NCBI RefSeq assembly: GCF_052118925.1
Contig: NZ_JBQKGG010000004.1
Location: forward strand, 62,001-126,000
Length of the DNA stretch: 64,000 nucleotides
Reading direction: 5' to 3'
From: Lientehia sp934351765
Lineage (GTDB): Bacteria > Bacillota > Clostridia > Lachnospirales > Lachnospiraceae
Numbering within the stretch: the stretch's first letter is position 1; every line of letters begins with the position of its first letter. Positions 24,281 through 33,874 of this stretch are shown piece by piece. The notes beneath the pieces are model-generated. The model searched no databases, had not been told where the DNA came from, and saw only the letters and a list, made by a program, of their open reading frames with translations. Position numbers and translations under genes: made by a program.

Positions 24281-26575
24281 ATGAGTATATATGATACCTT
24301 AAATCCCATGCAGCGGAAGGCTGTGGAAACGACGGAGGGACCGCTGCTTGTCCTGGCGGGAGCCGGTTCCGGAAAGACCAGGGCGCTGACCCACCGGATC
24401 GCCTATCTGATCAGTGAATGCGGTGTGAATCCGTGGAATATTATGGCCCTGACCTTTACCAATAAGGCGGCGGGAGAAATGCGGGAGCGTGTGGATCAGC
24501 TGGTGGAGTATGGAGCGGATGCCGTCTGGGTGTCTACCTTTCATTCCAGCTGTGTGCGGATCCTGCACCGTTATATCGACCGGCTGGGCTATGATTCCGA
24601 CTTTACGATCTATGATGCGGATGACCAGAAAACGTTAATGAGACAGGTTATTAAGAAGCTGGATCTGGATCCGAAGAAGTACAGGGAACGGGCGATTTTG
24701 TCGGAGATCTCGGACTGTAAAAACGAGCTGATCACGGCGGAGGAGTTTTCCTCCCGGTCTGCAGGGGATTTCCGGCAGACCAGGATTGCGGAGGCATATC
24801 TGGAATACCAGGCGCAGCTTCGGAAGAACAATGCCCTGGATTTTGACGACCTGATCATGAAAACGGTGGAGCTGTTCCGCTGTGATCCGGCAGTGCTGGA
24901 CTATTATCAGGAACGGTTCCGTTATATCATGGTCGATGAGTATCAGGATACCAATACGGCGCAGTTCCGGCTGGTGGAGCTTCTGTCGGCGAAATACCGG
25001 AATCTCTGTGTGGTTGGCGATGATGATCAGTCGATCTATAAATTCCGGGGAGCCAACATTGAGAATATTCTGGAATTTGAGGAGTCGTTTCCCGGTGCGG
25101 CAGTGATCCGCCTGGAGCAGAATTATCGTTCCACCGGAAATATCTTAAAGGCGGCCAATGAGGTGATCCGTCACAATGCCGGGCGGAAGGAGAAGACCCT
25201 CTGGACGGAGAATGAGGATGGAAAGCCGGTTCGGTTCCGCCAGTATGATACGGCCTATGAGGAGGCTGATGCCATTGTGGCGGACATTCAGCGCCGGGTG
25301 ATGGACGGCGCGGAGTATTCGGATTTTGCGGTCCTTTACCGGACAAATGCCCAGTCCAGACTTCTGGAGGAAAAATGTGTGAACCGCAGTGTTCCCTACC
25401 GCCTGGTGGGCGGAGTGAATTTCTACCAGCGAAAAGAAATCAAGGATATTCTGAGTTATTTGAAGACCGTGTCCAATGGAAAGGATGATCTGGCGGTACA
25501 GCGGATCATCAATGTGCCGAAGCGTGGGATCGGGGCAACATCGGTGGGAAAAATCATGAACTACGCCGAGGCAGCCGGTTTAAGCTTTTTTGAGGCATGT
25601 CAGCTTGCCGAGCGTGTTCCGGGCCTTGGACGGGCGGCCGGAAAAATCCAGGGGTTTGTCAATGAGATCCTGGTGCTCCGCAGCAAGCTTTCCTATTATT
25701 CCATCAGTGACCTGATCGAAGACATTTTGAATGATACCGGTTACCGGACGGATCTGGAGGGAGACGACCCTGTGGAGGCGGAATCCCGGCTGGAGAATAT
25801 CGAGGAATTGAAAAGTAAGGCTGTGAGCTATGAGGAAAAACTGGAGGACGGTGAGGAGGAAGCAACGCTTTCCGGCTTCCTGGAGGAAGTGGCTCTGGTT
25901 GCTGATGTGGATAACATGGACGATTCCGAGAACCGGGTGGTGCTTATGACCCTTCACAGCGCCAAGGGACTGGAATTCCCCAACGTGTATCTGGCCGGCA
26001 TGGAGGACGGACTGTTTCCGGGCATGATGTCCATCATGGGGGATGATCCGGAAGAGCTGGAGGAGGAACGGCGGCTCTGCTATGTGGGTATCACCAGGGC
26101 AGAAAAGGAGCTGATCCTTACCTGTGCCAGACAGCGGACGGTCAAGGGAGAGACAAGGTTCTCCAAACCGTCCCGCTTTATTGAGGAAATCCCGCCTATG
26201 GAGCTTGTGCGCGATGACGTGCCGTCTATGTTCCGTTCGTCCGGCAGTTCCTTCCTGCAGGAGGACAAAGGATACGGAAGCCGAAACAGCTCTGCTGAGA
26301 AAAAGTCCTTTCGTCCATGGACGGCTCCTGGTGCAAAGTATGCTGCCGGTACTTCCGATGATACAAAGGCAGTTTATATGGGAAAACAGTTTTCTGTCAC
26401 AAAGGCGGAGCATCTTTCCTATCAGGAAGGTGACAGGGTAAAACATGTGAAGTTCGGTGACGGAACGGTAATCAGTATCACAGAAGAGAAGCGTGATTAT
26501 GCGGTCACAGTGAACTTTGACCGTGCCGGAATAAAACGGTTGTATGCCACCTTTGCAAAGCTGAAAAAGATCTGA
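24281..26575 (+). CDS. pcrA: ATP-dependent DNA helicase PcrA/UvrD
   Basis: PcrA is the 3'-5' superfamily 1 helicase of Gram-positive bacteria, acting in repair and removal of RecA and stalled polymerases. The 764-residue protein begins NPMQRKAVETTEGPLLVLAG, has Walker A AGSGKTRALTHR, motif II VDEYQDTN, GDDDQSIYKFRGA, LEQNYRS, LMTLHSAKGLEFPNVYLAG and VGITRAEKEL. The C-terminal region (HVKFGDGTVISI...) is the Tudor-like domain that contacts RNA polymerase in PcrA. Length is normal. Confidence 0.95.
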   Translation: MSIYDTLNPMQRKAVETTEGPLLVLAGAGSGKTRALTHRIAYLISECGVNPWNIMALTFTNKAAGEMRERVDQLVEYGADAVWVSTFHSSCVRILHRYIDRLGYDSDFTIYDADDQKTLMRQVIKKLDLDPKKYRERAILSEISDCKNELITAEEFSSRSAGDFRQTRIAEAYLEYQAQLRKNNALDFDDLIMKTVELFRCDPAVLDYYQERFRYIMVDEYQDTNTAQFRLVELLSAKYRNLCVVGDDDQSIYKFRGANIENILEFEESFPGAAVIRLEQNYRSTGNILKAANEVIRHNAGRKEKTLWTENEDGKPVRFRQYDTAYEEADAIVADIQRRVMDGAEYSDFAVLYRTNAQSRLLEEKCVNRSVPYRLVGGVNFYQRKEIKDILSYLKTVSNGKDDLAVQRIINVPKRGIGATSVGKIMNYAEAAGLSFFEACQLAERVPGLGRAAGKIQGFVNEILVLRSKLSYYSISDLIEDILNDTGYRTDLEGDDPVEAESRLENIEELKSKAVSYEEKLEDGEEEATLSGFLEEVALVADVDNMDDSENRVVLMTLHSAKGLEFPNVYLAGMEDGLFPGMMSIMGDDPEELEEERRLCYVGITRAEKELILTCARQRTVKGETRFSKPSRFIEEIPPMELVRDDVPSMFRSSGSSFLQEDKGYGSRNSSAEKKSFRPWTAPGAKYAAGTSDDTKAVYMGKQFSVTKAEHLSYQEGDRVKHVKFGDGTVISITEEKRDYAVTVNFDRAGIKRLYATFAKLKKI

Positions 26576-26755
26576 TCCAGAGTATGCTTGAAGAACCGGA
26601 AACGAAGCGCCGGAAGGGCTGGAACGGGAACGTGAATCTGTCCGCCAGTTTATTACATTTCTGTGAAATCCGTGAGATTTCCATAGTAAAATCCGGAAAA
26701 GAGTGTTATAATATACAAAATAAGTTTTGAAGCGGGAAAGAAAGGACAGACAGCC

Positions 26756-27112
26756 ATGAATAAAAAGCTTGAGGAGATGTTAAGTATGAGCAAACTGAGT
26801 GAATTGATCCATAAAGAGGAACAGAAGGAAGAAAAGAAGGGTAAGGTACTCTGGGTACTGGCAATTGTCGGTGCTGTGGCAGCTGTGGCAGCGATTGCCT
26901 ATGCGGTATATCGGTTCTTCACGCCGGATTATCTCGAAGATTTTGAAGATGACTTCGATGATGATTTTGATGATGACTTCTTTGATGATGACGAAGAGGA
27001 CAGCGAGGATGAAGAAGCGGAAGCGTCCGAAACGGCTGAGAAGGAAGAAGAGAGCACTGATACCATGGCACATGCAGAGGAAGATGCTTTTGAGGAGGAT
27101 TCTGAAGCATAA
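26756..27112 (+). CDS. Membrane protein with strongly acidic cytoplasmic-type tail
   Basis: The 118-residue product has a charged N-terminus, one hydrophobic span (VLWVLAIVGAVAAVAAIAYAVY, about residues 33-54), then the motif FTPDYLEDFEDDFDDDF and a tail in which nearly every residue is Asp or Glu. Similar proteins occur in Lachnospiraceae but I know of no function. ATG 26756 has AAAGGACAGACAGCC upstream; a second ATG at 26786 is possible. The repeats GATGA in the DNA reflect the acidic coding. Confidence 0.75.
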   Translation: MNKKLEEMLSMSKLSELIHKEEQKEEKKGKVLWVLAIVGAVAAVAAIAYAVYRFFTPDYLEDFEDDFDDDFDDDFFDDDEEDSEDEEAEASETAEKEEESTDTMAHAEEDAFEEDSEA

Positions 27113-27174
27113 ACTCCCGGAAATGAAAAACGGGATCTGTTTCATGGACAGAGAATCGAACGAAAAGAAAGAAG

Positions 27175-27206
27175 AAGGGAACTGCCGGAAGGCGGCTCCC
27201 TTTTAT
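27175..27206 (+). terminator. Terminator between acidic membrane protein and rlmD
   Basis: AAGGGA-CTGCC pairs with GGCGG-TCCCTT around GGAA, followed by TTTTAT. The remaining bases of 27113-27304 show no other feature. Confidence 0.7.
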
Positions 27207-27304
27207 CATGGTGGAGCACGCAAGCCGTTCAGGGCTTTTGGCAGCCATAAAAATACAGACCATTGCGACATCAATTCGCAGAGAGCAGAAAGGATCAGGT
27301 TATC

Positions 27305-28723
27305 ATGAAAAAGGGAGAAACATTTGAGGGAATTGTAGAGCGTCTGGATTTTCCAAATAAGGGAATTTTGACGGTGGACGGGGACCGGATCGTGGTAAAG
27401 AATGTACTTCCCGGTCAGAAAATCCGCGGAATCATCGGAAAGAAACGGAAAGGAAAGGCAGAAGGACGGCTCCTGGAGCTTCTGGAGCGGTCTCCCATGG
27501 AATCAGAAACAGAGTTCTGCCGTCATTTCGGAAGCTGTGGCGGATGCAGCTATCAGTCCATGCCATACGAAAATCAGCTGGAATTAAAGGCCTCCATGGT
27601 TCGGGAGCTTCTCGGAGAAAACTGTCCCGATGAGGTCTTTGAGGGGATTAAGGGCAGCCCCAGACAGTACGGCTATCGTAATAAGATGGAATATTCGTTT
27701 GGTGACCTGGTGAAGGACGGGCCTCTGGAGCTGGGGCTTCATAAGCGAGGCAGCTTCCATGATATTATTACAGTAGATGACTGCCGGATCGCCGATGAGG
27801 ATTTCCGGGCAATCCTGCTGGAAACGCTGGAACTGTGCCGGGAGAAACAACTCCCGTTTTACCGGAAAATGCGTCATACCGGTTATCTGCGCCATCTGCT
27901 GGTAAGAAAGGCATGGAAGACAGGAGAGATCCTGGTGGCACTGGTGACAAGCGGACAGACGGAGGAATGTTTCTTTGACGGAGCGACACCGGAGGAGGGA
28001 GAAGCGGCCTTTCTTTCCGAGTTCGCATCCAGACTGGAAGCACGTTCCCTGAAAGGAACCATCACCGGAATTCTTCACATGCGAAATGACAGCCTGGCCG
28101 ATGTGGTTCAGAGTGATGAAACCACAGTCCTGTACGGACAGGATCATTTTTATGAAGAGATCCTGGGCCTGCGGTTCAAGATCACGCCCTTTTCCTTTTT
28201 CCAGACGAATTCTGCCGGTGCAGAAGTGCTTTATCAGACTGCAAGAGAATATGTAGGAGATGTGGATGGCCGCCTGGTGTATGATCTTTACAGCGGAACC
28301 GGAACCATCGCTCAGGTGCTGGCACCGGTCTGCCGCGAGGTTATTGGTGTGGAGATTGTAGAAGAGGCCGTGGAAGCAGCCAGACTGAACGCCGCCGGAA
28401 ACGGACTGGAAAACTGCCGCTTCCTCGCCGGTGATGTCCTGAAGGTACTGGACAACATCGAAGAAAAGCCGGACTTCATCGTTCTCGATCCGCCCCGCGA
28501 CGGAATCCATCCCAAGGCACTGCCGAAAATCATCAGCTACGGCGTTGACAAGATCGTATACATCAGCTGCAAGCCCACCTCCCTTGCCCGCGACCTGGAG
28601 GTATTCGTACAGGCCGGTTATCGAGCTGTACGCGTCTGCTGCGTCGATATGTTCCCCGGAACCAATGGAGTTGAGACATGTGTGCTCTTGACGAAGACGA
28701 GCGAAGCGAAGTCTGAGTCTTAG
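27305..28723 (+). CDS. rlmD: 23S rRNA (uracil-C5)-methyltransferase RlmD/TrmA family
   Basis: The enzyme methylates a uridine in RNA from SAM; this group in Firmicutes is usually annotated RlmD-like. The protein has an N-terminal TRAM domain, an iron-sulfur cysteine motif CRHFGSCGGC at 72-81, the SAM site YDLYSGTGTIAQVL, and the catalytic segments VLDPPRDGIHPKAL and YISCKPTSLARDL. I use ATG 27305. The last residues (TKTSEAKSES) come from GA-rich palindromic DNA, and the C-terminal extension found in many clostridial relatives is missing, apparently replaced at the island junction. Confidence 0.9.
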   Translation: MKKGETFEGIVERLDFPNKGILTVDGDRIVVKNVLPGQKIRGIIGKKRKGKAEGRLLELLERSPMESETEFCRHFGSCGGCSYQSMPYENQLELKASMVRELLGENCPDEVFEGIKGSPRQYGYRNKMEYSFGDLVKDGPLELGLHKRGSFHDIITVDDCRIADEDFRAILLETLELCREKQLPFYRKMRHTGYLRHLLVRKAWKTGEILVALVTSGQTEECFFDGATPEEGEAAFLSEFASRLEARSLKGTITGILHMRNDSLADVVQSDETTVLYGQDHFYEEILGLRFKITPFSFFQTNSAGAEVLYQTAREYVGDVDGRLVYDLYSGTGTIAQVLAPVCREVIGVEIVEEAVEAARLNAAGNGLENCRFLAGDVLKVLDNIEEKPDFIVLDPPRDGIHPKALPKIISYGVDKIVYISCKPTSLARDLEVFVQAGYRAVRVCCVDMFPGTNGVETCVLLTKTSEAKSES

Positions 28724-28764
28724 AGCCACAGTCGTTCTGTCGAGCGCGAAGCGCGAGAGCAGAA
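28689..28764 (+). repeat. Palindromic sequences at the rlmD 3' end
   Basis: Two short hairpins are packed here: AGAC...GTCT around GAGCGAAGCGAA (28695-28714), and TTCTG...CAGAA enclosing GCGC-gaa-GCGC (28735-28764). The first forms the last codons of rlmD. A segment at 28791-28823 can be read as VDISIEKLDM and a stop, reminiscent of the C-terminal extension of clostridial RlmD proteins, but it is out of frame. This marks the left boundary of the restriction island. Confidence 0.5.
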
Positions 28765-28861
28765 CTTCCGCAGAGAGGTGTCAAGGAACGGTAGACATTA
28801 GTATTGAAAAATTAGATATGTAGAAAATATTGTATCTGAGTTCAAGGGGAAAAATGAATTT

Positions 28862-29326
28862 ATGAACAAAGAAAAACCAGATATGATTCTATATACGACA
28901 GAGGATGGTCTGACAAATTTTGCAACAACTGCTTCTAATGAAAAAACATGCCGCGTGGATTATTACAAGCTTGATGTTATCATTTCTGTCGGCTATCGTG
29001 TGAGATCAAAACGTGGAACGCAGTTTAGAATCTGGGCAACCGAAATTTTAAAAGAGTATATGAGAAAAGGGTTTGCACTGGATGATGTACGGTTGAAAAA
29101 TCTCGGTGGCGGTGGATATTGTAAGGAGCTTCTGGAGAGAATCCGTGATATTCGTGTATCAGAGAAAGTATTTTATCGCCAGGTTCTGGAGATCTATGCA
29201 AAAGACATTGAGGGAAGCCATTGGGAAAGTTGGTTTAGAAAAAGATTATTTGGATGCCATAAAAATATCGGAGCAAAAAACGAACAGGGAATAAAATGGT
29301 TGGAATTCAGCGAAATGAGAAAATAA
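28862..29326 (+). pseudogene. Decayed RhuM-like gene
   Basis: The frame begins like RhuM proteins (MILYTTEDGLT), then jumps straight to FATTASNEKTCRVDYYKLDVIISVGYRVRSKRGTQFRIWATEILKEYM-type sequence, so the N-terminal DNA-binding-like part is missing. After LLERIRDIRVSEKVFYRQVLEIYAKDIEG the reading frame changes: the expected ending (LEKDYLDAIKISEQK) lies in another frame ending at 29294. RhuM genes commonly sit beside type I restriction genes. An internal deletion and a frameshift make a functional product unlikely. Intact relatives are over 300 residues; 154 remain. Confidence 0.75.
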
Positions 29327-29365
29327 GGTGCTGAAGAATACAAAAGATAACATGGAGAAAGTGGT

Positions 29366-32278
29366 ATGGCGCATACATCGGAGTATGAAGTGGAAACAAT
29401 TTTTATAAAACGGTTAGAGGAAATTGGTTATCAGTTTGCACAAATGAAAACGTATGAAGATGTGATTTCCAATTTCCGTGAACAGCTTGCAAAGTTTAAT
29501 GCAAAGAAGCTGGCAGAAAAAGGACATGATGCATCATTTTCAGATGCTGAGTTCAACCGCATTATGATTCATGTAGATAATCATTCTGTGTATGAATCAG
29601 CAAAGATTCTTCGTGATAAATATGTGTTACAGCTGGATAATGGAGAATCAGTGTATATTGATTTCTTCTCAGGTGATACAGATAGAAATATCTATCAGGT
29701 AACACATCAGGTCACAATGGACAAGGCACACAAAGACGATGTAGTGTACAAGAATCGTTATGATGTGACCGTCCTTATCAACGGTTTACCGCTTGTACAG
29801 ATTGAATTGAAACGCCCCGGCGTGGAAATCAACGAAGCAATCAACCAGATTAACCGGTATAGGAAGTTTTCTTTTAAAGGTATTTTCAGATACTTACAGT
29901 TGTTCATAGTCAGCAATTCTGTACAGACGAAGTATTTCTGTAATGAAAATGAGCTGATGGATGGTCAGTACAATCCAATCCTGAAATCTCTTGTATTCTT
30001 CTGGACCGATGAAAAGAATACACGTATCAATGACCTGAACACATTCACAGGTGAATTTTTCCGTAAATCTGCTATTACAGAGATGATGGATAAATACATG
30101 GTCATTAAGACCACGGAGCCTGTATTGATGGTCATGAGACCATACCAGATTTACGCTGTAAAGGCTGCAAAGAAGCGTGTATTGGAAGTGAATCAGAACG
30201 GTTATGTATTTGCCTGTACAGGGTCAGGAAAGACATTGACATCATTCAAGCTTGCACAGCTTTTGCGTGATGAATCAATGGTAGATTTGGTCGTATTTCT
30301 GATTGACAGAAAAGACCTGGATGACCAGACTGTTGATGAATATAACAGTTTTGAAAAAGACTGTGTAGACAATACGGACAGTACGGCTGTACTTATCAGC
30401 ATGCTGAAATCATCTGAGAAAAAGATGATTGTCACAACGATTCAGAAGATGGCAAATGCTGTTAAGAATCCGAAATATGCAGTCGTAATGGATGCATATA
30501 AAGATAAGAAGGTTGTATTTATCATTGATGAGTGTCATCGCTCTCAGTTCGGAAAGATGCATGGTAAGATTGAAAAGCATTTTGAAAGAGCAAATTACAT
30601 CGGATTCACCGGAACACCGATTTTTGAGAAAAACAAGGGTGCGGATGGTCGTACCACAGCGGATATATTCCATGCAGGGGATAAGCTGGATTCGTGCCTG
30701 CACAGGTACATGATCAAAGATGCAATTGCAGATGGTAATGTGCTTCGTTTTTCAGTAGAATATCAGCGCACGATTTTTGCAAAAGAGATTGCGGTAAAAG
30801 GAATTGACCCGGAACAGCTGGATGACCCGGAATACTGCAAGCGTCATAAAATCGACATGGAACCTCTGTACCATGATGATGAGCGTATTGCTGGCATTGC
30901 AAAGCATATCTTTGAGCATCATGAACAGCATGTACATCCACAGGGCAAGGATATTTATACAGCACTGTTCGCAGTGGATAAGATTCAGACCCTTGGAAAG
31001 TATTATGATGAATTCAAGAAGCTGAATGATGCGGAACCAGATGATAAGAAGCTGAAAGTGGCTGCAATCTTTTCCTATCAGGCAAATGAAGATATGGATG
31101 ATGGTGCAGATGAACATTCACAGGAACTTCTTGACCGTTGTATGCAGGATTACAATGCTTTATACAATACAGCATTTACGATTGATACATTCGATGCATA
31201 CAGAAAAGATATTGCAAAGAGATTGAAACAGAAGGATTTACCGCAGGTTGATATTCTCTTGGTAGTCAATATGTTCTTGACCGGATTCGATGCAAAGCCA
31301 TTGAATACGCTGTATCTGGACAAGAATCTTATCTGGCACTCACTTGTACAGGCATATAGTCGTACAAACCGTGTAGATAAGGTGACAAAGCAGTTTGGAC
31401 AGATTGTATCATACAGAAATATCAAGCAGTGGCAGGATGATGCACTGACATTATTCTCCGGGGACGGAGACCCGAATGAATATCTGCTTGAAAATTATGA
31501 GTATTATCTGAATCAGTGGGTAAATCAGGAACCTGTACTGAGAAAAATTACAGCGGATGTGGATGCAGCTGGTCAGCTCAAGTCAGAAGATGAAATCCGT
31601 ATGTTCATCATTGCGTTCCGTTCAATGGCAAAGACCCTTGCTACTTTGAAAACATTTTCTAAGTTTGACTGGGATGACCTTGCTGTTGTGATGGATGAGA
31701 ATGAATACGAAGGATTCAAGAGCTGGTATCTGTATTACAAAGATCAGACACACAATCCAAATCCGAAAGTGCCTGTACCGGTAGATGTGGATTTCGATAT
31801 AGAGCTTGTCCGTACTGACCGTATCAATGTCGTGTATATCCTGAATCTGCTGAAAAATGCGAATGCTCACGACAAGACAGAGGAAGAAAAGCAGCAGGAT
31901 GTTGATCTGATTCTGCGTGAGATTGAGCGTTCCGATAATGAATCATTGAGACTCAAAAAAGAGGTCATGAAACAGTTCATTTTGACAAGATTCTATGATT
32001 TGCCAGAGGATGCAGATATCATGGAAGCATTCACTCAGTTCGAGAAAGAGCAGATGAAGGCTGACATGGAAGAATTTGCGTTTGATAACAAGATTGATTA
32101 CATGATTGTATCAGAACTGTTTACGGAATATGTGTTCCACGGTACGATTTCAGATGATGATATTCGTAAGAGATTGACAGCATACAAGCTGGGTCTTCTG
32201 AAAATGACGAAGTTGACGAAATCAGTGAAGACATTTGTAACAGAGACCTATAACAAATACAAAGCAGAGGGAGAATAA
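29366..32278 (+). CDS. hsdR: Type I restriction enzyme, restriction/translocation subunit
   Basis: HsdR cuts DNA after ATP-driven translocation in the HsdR2M2S complex. The 970-residue protein has an N-terminal nuclease domain with the ELK of the PD-(D/E)XK site at about 147-149 (LVQIELKRPG), Walker A ACTGSGKT at 283-290, DECH at 388-391, GFTGTP, and helicase domain 2 with FLTGFDAKPLNTLYLDK and QAYSRTNRV. All catalytic motifs are intact. Base composition is clearly more A+T-rich than the flanking genes, which suggests horizontal acquisition of the island. Confidence 0.95.
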   Translation: MAHTSEYEVETIFIKRLEEIGYQFAQMKTYEDVISNFREQLAKFNAKKLAEKGHDASFSDAEFNRIMIHVDNHSVYESAKILRDKYVLQLDNGESVYIDFFSGDTDRNIYQVTHQVTMDKAHKDDVVYKNRYDVTVLINGLPLVQIELKRPGVEINEAINQINRYRKFSFKGIFRYLQLFIVSNSVQTKYFCNENELMDGQYNPILKSLVFFWTDEKNTRINDLNTFTGEFFRKSAITEMMDKYMVIKTTEPVLMVMRPYQIYAVKAAKKRVLEVNQNGYVFACTGSGKTLTSFKLAQLLRDESMVDLVVFLIDRKDLDDQTVDEYNSFEKDCVDNTDSTAVLISMLKSSEKKMIVTTIQKMANAVKNPKYAVVMDAYKDKKVVFIIDECHRSQFGKMHGKIEKHFERANYIGFTGTPIFEKNKGADGRTTADIFHAGDKLDSCLHRYMIKDAIADGNVLRFSVEYQRTIFAKEIAVKGIDPEQLDDPEYCKRHKIDMEPLYHDDERIAGIAKHIFEHHEQHVHPQGKDIYTALFAVDKIQTLGKYYDEFKKLNDAEPDDKKLKVAAIFSYQANEDMDDGADEHSQELLDRCMQDYNALYNTAFTIDTFDAYRKDIAKRLKQKDLPQVDILLVVNMFLTGFDAKPLNTLYLDKNLIWHSLVQAYSRTNRVDKVTKQFGQIVSYRNIKQWQDDALTLFSGDGDPNEYLLENYEYYLNQWVNQEPVLRKITADVDAAGQLKSEDEIRMFIIAFRSMAKTLATLKTFSKFDWDDLAVVMDENEYEGFKSWYLYYKDQTHNPNPKVPVPVDVDFDIELVRTDRINVVYILNLLKNANAHDKTEEEKQQDVDLILREIERSDNESLRLKKEVMKQFILTRFYDLPEDADIMEAFTQFEKEQMKADMEEFAFDNKIDYMIVSELFTEYVFHGTISDDDIRKRLTAYKLGLLKMTKLTKSVKTFVTETYNKYKAEGE

Positions 32279-32280
32279 TT

Positions 32281-33858
32281 ATGGCAGATACAAATACATA
32301 TCAGGCACAGGCAAATGAGCTTTCTCAAAAGCTCTGGGCGATTGCCAACGAATTACGAGGACAGATGGATGCCAGCGAGTTCAAGAATTATATTCTTGGA
32401 GTTATTTTCTATCGTTATCTGTCAGAACGTACAGAGATGTACATGGCAGAAATCCTTGAAAATGACGGTGTAACATACGAAGAAGCATTTGCGGATGATG
32501 ATTACAGACCTGTTGTAGAAGACTGGTCTTTATCCAAACTGGGATATGTCATCAAGCCGGAAAACCTGTTCCGTAACCTGATTCGTAAGATTACAAAATT
32601 TGAGAATGATGCTGACAAGTTCAGCGTAGAAGATTTTGAAAAAGCAATCAATGACCTTGTAGGTTCTACAATGGGTCATGAATCCAACAAAGCATTTGAT
32701 GGATTGTTCAATGATATGCGTTTACAGGATGCACGTCTTGGAGAGACAGTGGCAGACCGTACAGATATGATTGGTCGTGTCATGGTCAAGGTCTCAGACA
32801 TTGACTTTGATTTACAGGATTCTCAGTTTGATGTACTTGGTACAGCATATATGATTCTGATTGGTCTGTTTGCTTCAGATGCCGGAAAGAAAGGTGGAGA
32901 GTTCTTCACACCTGCCGGACCGAGTAGACTTTGTGCTACACTTGCATCCCTTGGACTGGACGAAGCAAAGACCGTCGGTGACTGTACCTGCGGTTCTGCA
33001 TCCATGCTGTTAGAAGTTCAGAAGCATTTGACCACACATAAAGTTGGTCATTTCTACGGACAGGAGTTGAACGCCACAACATACAACCTATCAAGAATGA
33101 ACATGATTATGCATGGTGTAGACTGGCAGAATTTTGATATTTACAAAGGAGATACACTGAAAGATGACAAATACGGTAATGATTTGAAGCTGACTGTACA
33201 GGTCTGCAATCCACCGTATAGCTTGAAGTGGTCTGCGGATAAGAAATTTGAAGATGACCCACGATACAGCGGAGCTGGAAAGCTGGCACCGAAGTCTGCT
33301 GCAGACCTTGCCTTTGTAGAACATATGATTTATCACATGGATGATTCTGATGGTCGTGTAGCTGTACTGTTACCTCACGGTGTATTGTTCCGTGGTGGAG
33401 CAGAAGAAGCAATCAGAAAATATATCATCAAAGACCTGAATAGACTGGATGCTGTTATCGGATTGCCTGCAAATCTGTTCCATGGAACAGGAATCCCAGT
33501 ATGCGTACTGGTGCTGAAAAGCAAGAGAAACGGCAATTCAGGAAATATTCTGTTCATTGATGCATCGAAAGAGTTCAAGGCTGGAAAGAATCAGAATGTC
33601 TTGGAACAGGAACACATTGATAAGATTGTAGATGCATATGCAAAGCGTGTAGACGTAGATAAATTTGCTCATGTAGCAGATATGAGTGAGATTATCGAGA
33701 ACGGCTATAATCTGAACATTCCGAGATATGTTGATACATTCGAGGAAGAAGAACCTGTGGATTTGGATGCTGTAAAAGCTCAGATTAAGACACTGGATTC
33801 TGAGACAAAAGCTGCGATTGATAAGGCTGAAAGTTTTATGAGACAGCTTGGACTGTAA
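32281..33858 (+). CDS. hsdM: Type I restriction-modification methyltransferase subunit
   Basis: HsdM methylates adenine N6 in the recognition site. The 525-residue protein has the helical N-terminal domain, GEFFTP at 206-211, a motif I reading DCTCGSAS at 234-241 and the catalytic NPPY at 310-313. Motif I differs from the more usual DPTCGSGS, yet the SAM loop appears intact. The start ATG lies two bases after hsdR stop, so the genes are coupled. Confidence 0.95.
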   Translation: MADTNTYQAQANELSQKLWAIANELRGQMDASEFKNYILGVIFYRYLSERTEMYMAEILENDGVTYEEAFADDDYRPVVEDWSLSKLGYVIKPENLFRNLIRKITKFENDADKFSVEDFEKAINDLVGSTMGHESNKAFDGLFNDMRLQDARLGETVADRTDMIGRVMVKVSDIDFDLQDSQFDVLGTAYMILIGLFASDAGKKGGEFFTPAGPSRLCATLASLGLDEAKTVGDCTCGSASMLLEVQKHLTTHKVGHFYGQELNATTYNLSRMNMIMHGVDWQNFDIYKGDTLKDDKYGNDLKLTVQVCNPPYSLKWSADKKFEDDPRYSGAGKLAPKSAADLAFVEHMIYHMDDSDGRVAVLLPHGVLFRGGAEEAIRKYIIKDLNRLDAVIGLPANLFHGTGIPVCVLVLKSKRNGNSGNILFIDASKEFKAGKNQNVLEQEHIDKIVDAYAKRVDVDKFAHVADMSEIIENGYNLNIPRYVDTFEEEEPVDLDAVKAQIKTLDSETKAAIDKAESFMRQLGL

Positions 33859-33874
33859 AAGGTAAGGTGATAGT

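Noticed and set aside
27584..28729. A 381-codon minus-strand frame
   Set aside because: It is antisense to rlmD, which has clear iron-sulfur, SAM and catalytic motifs.
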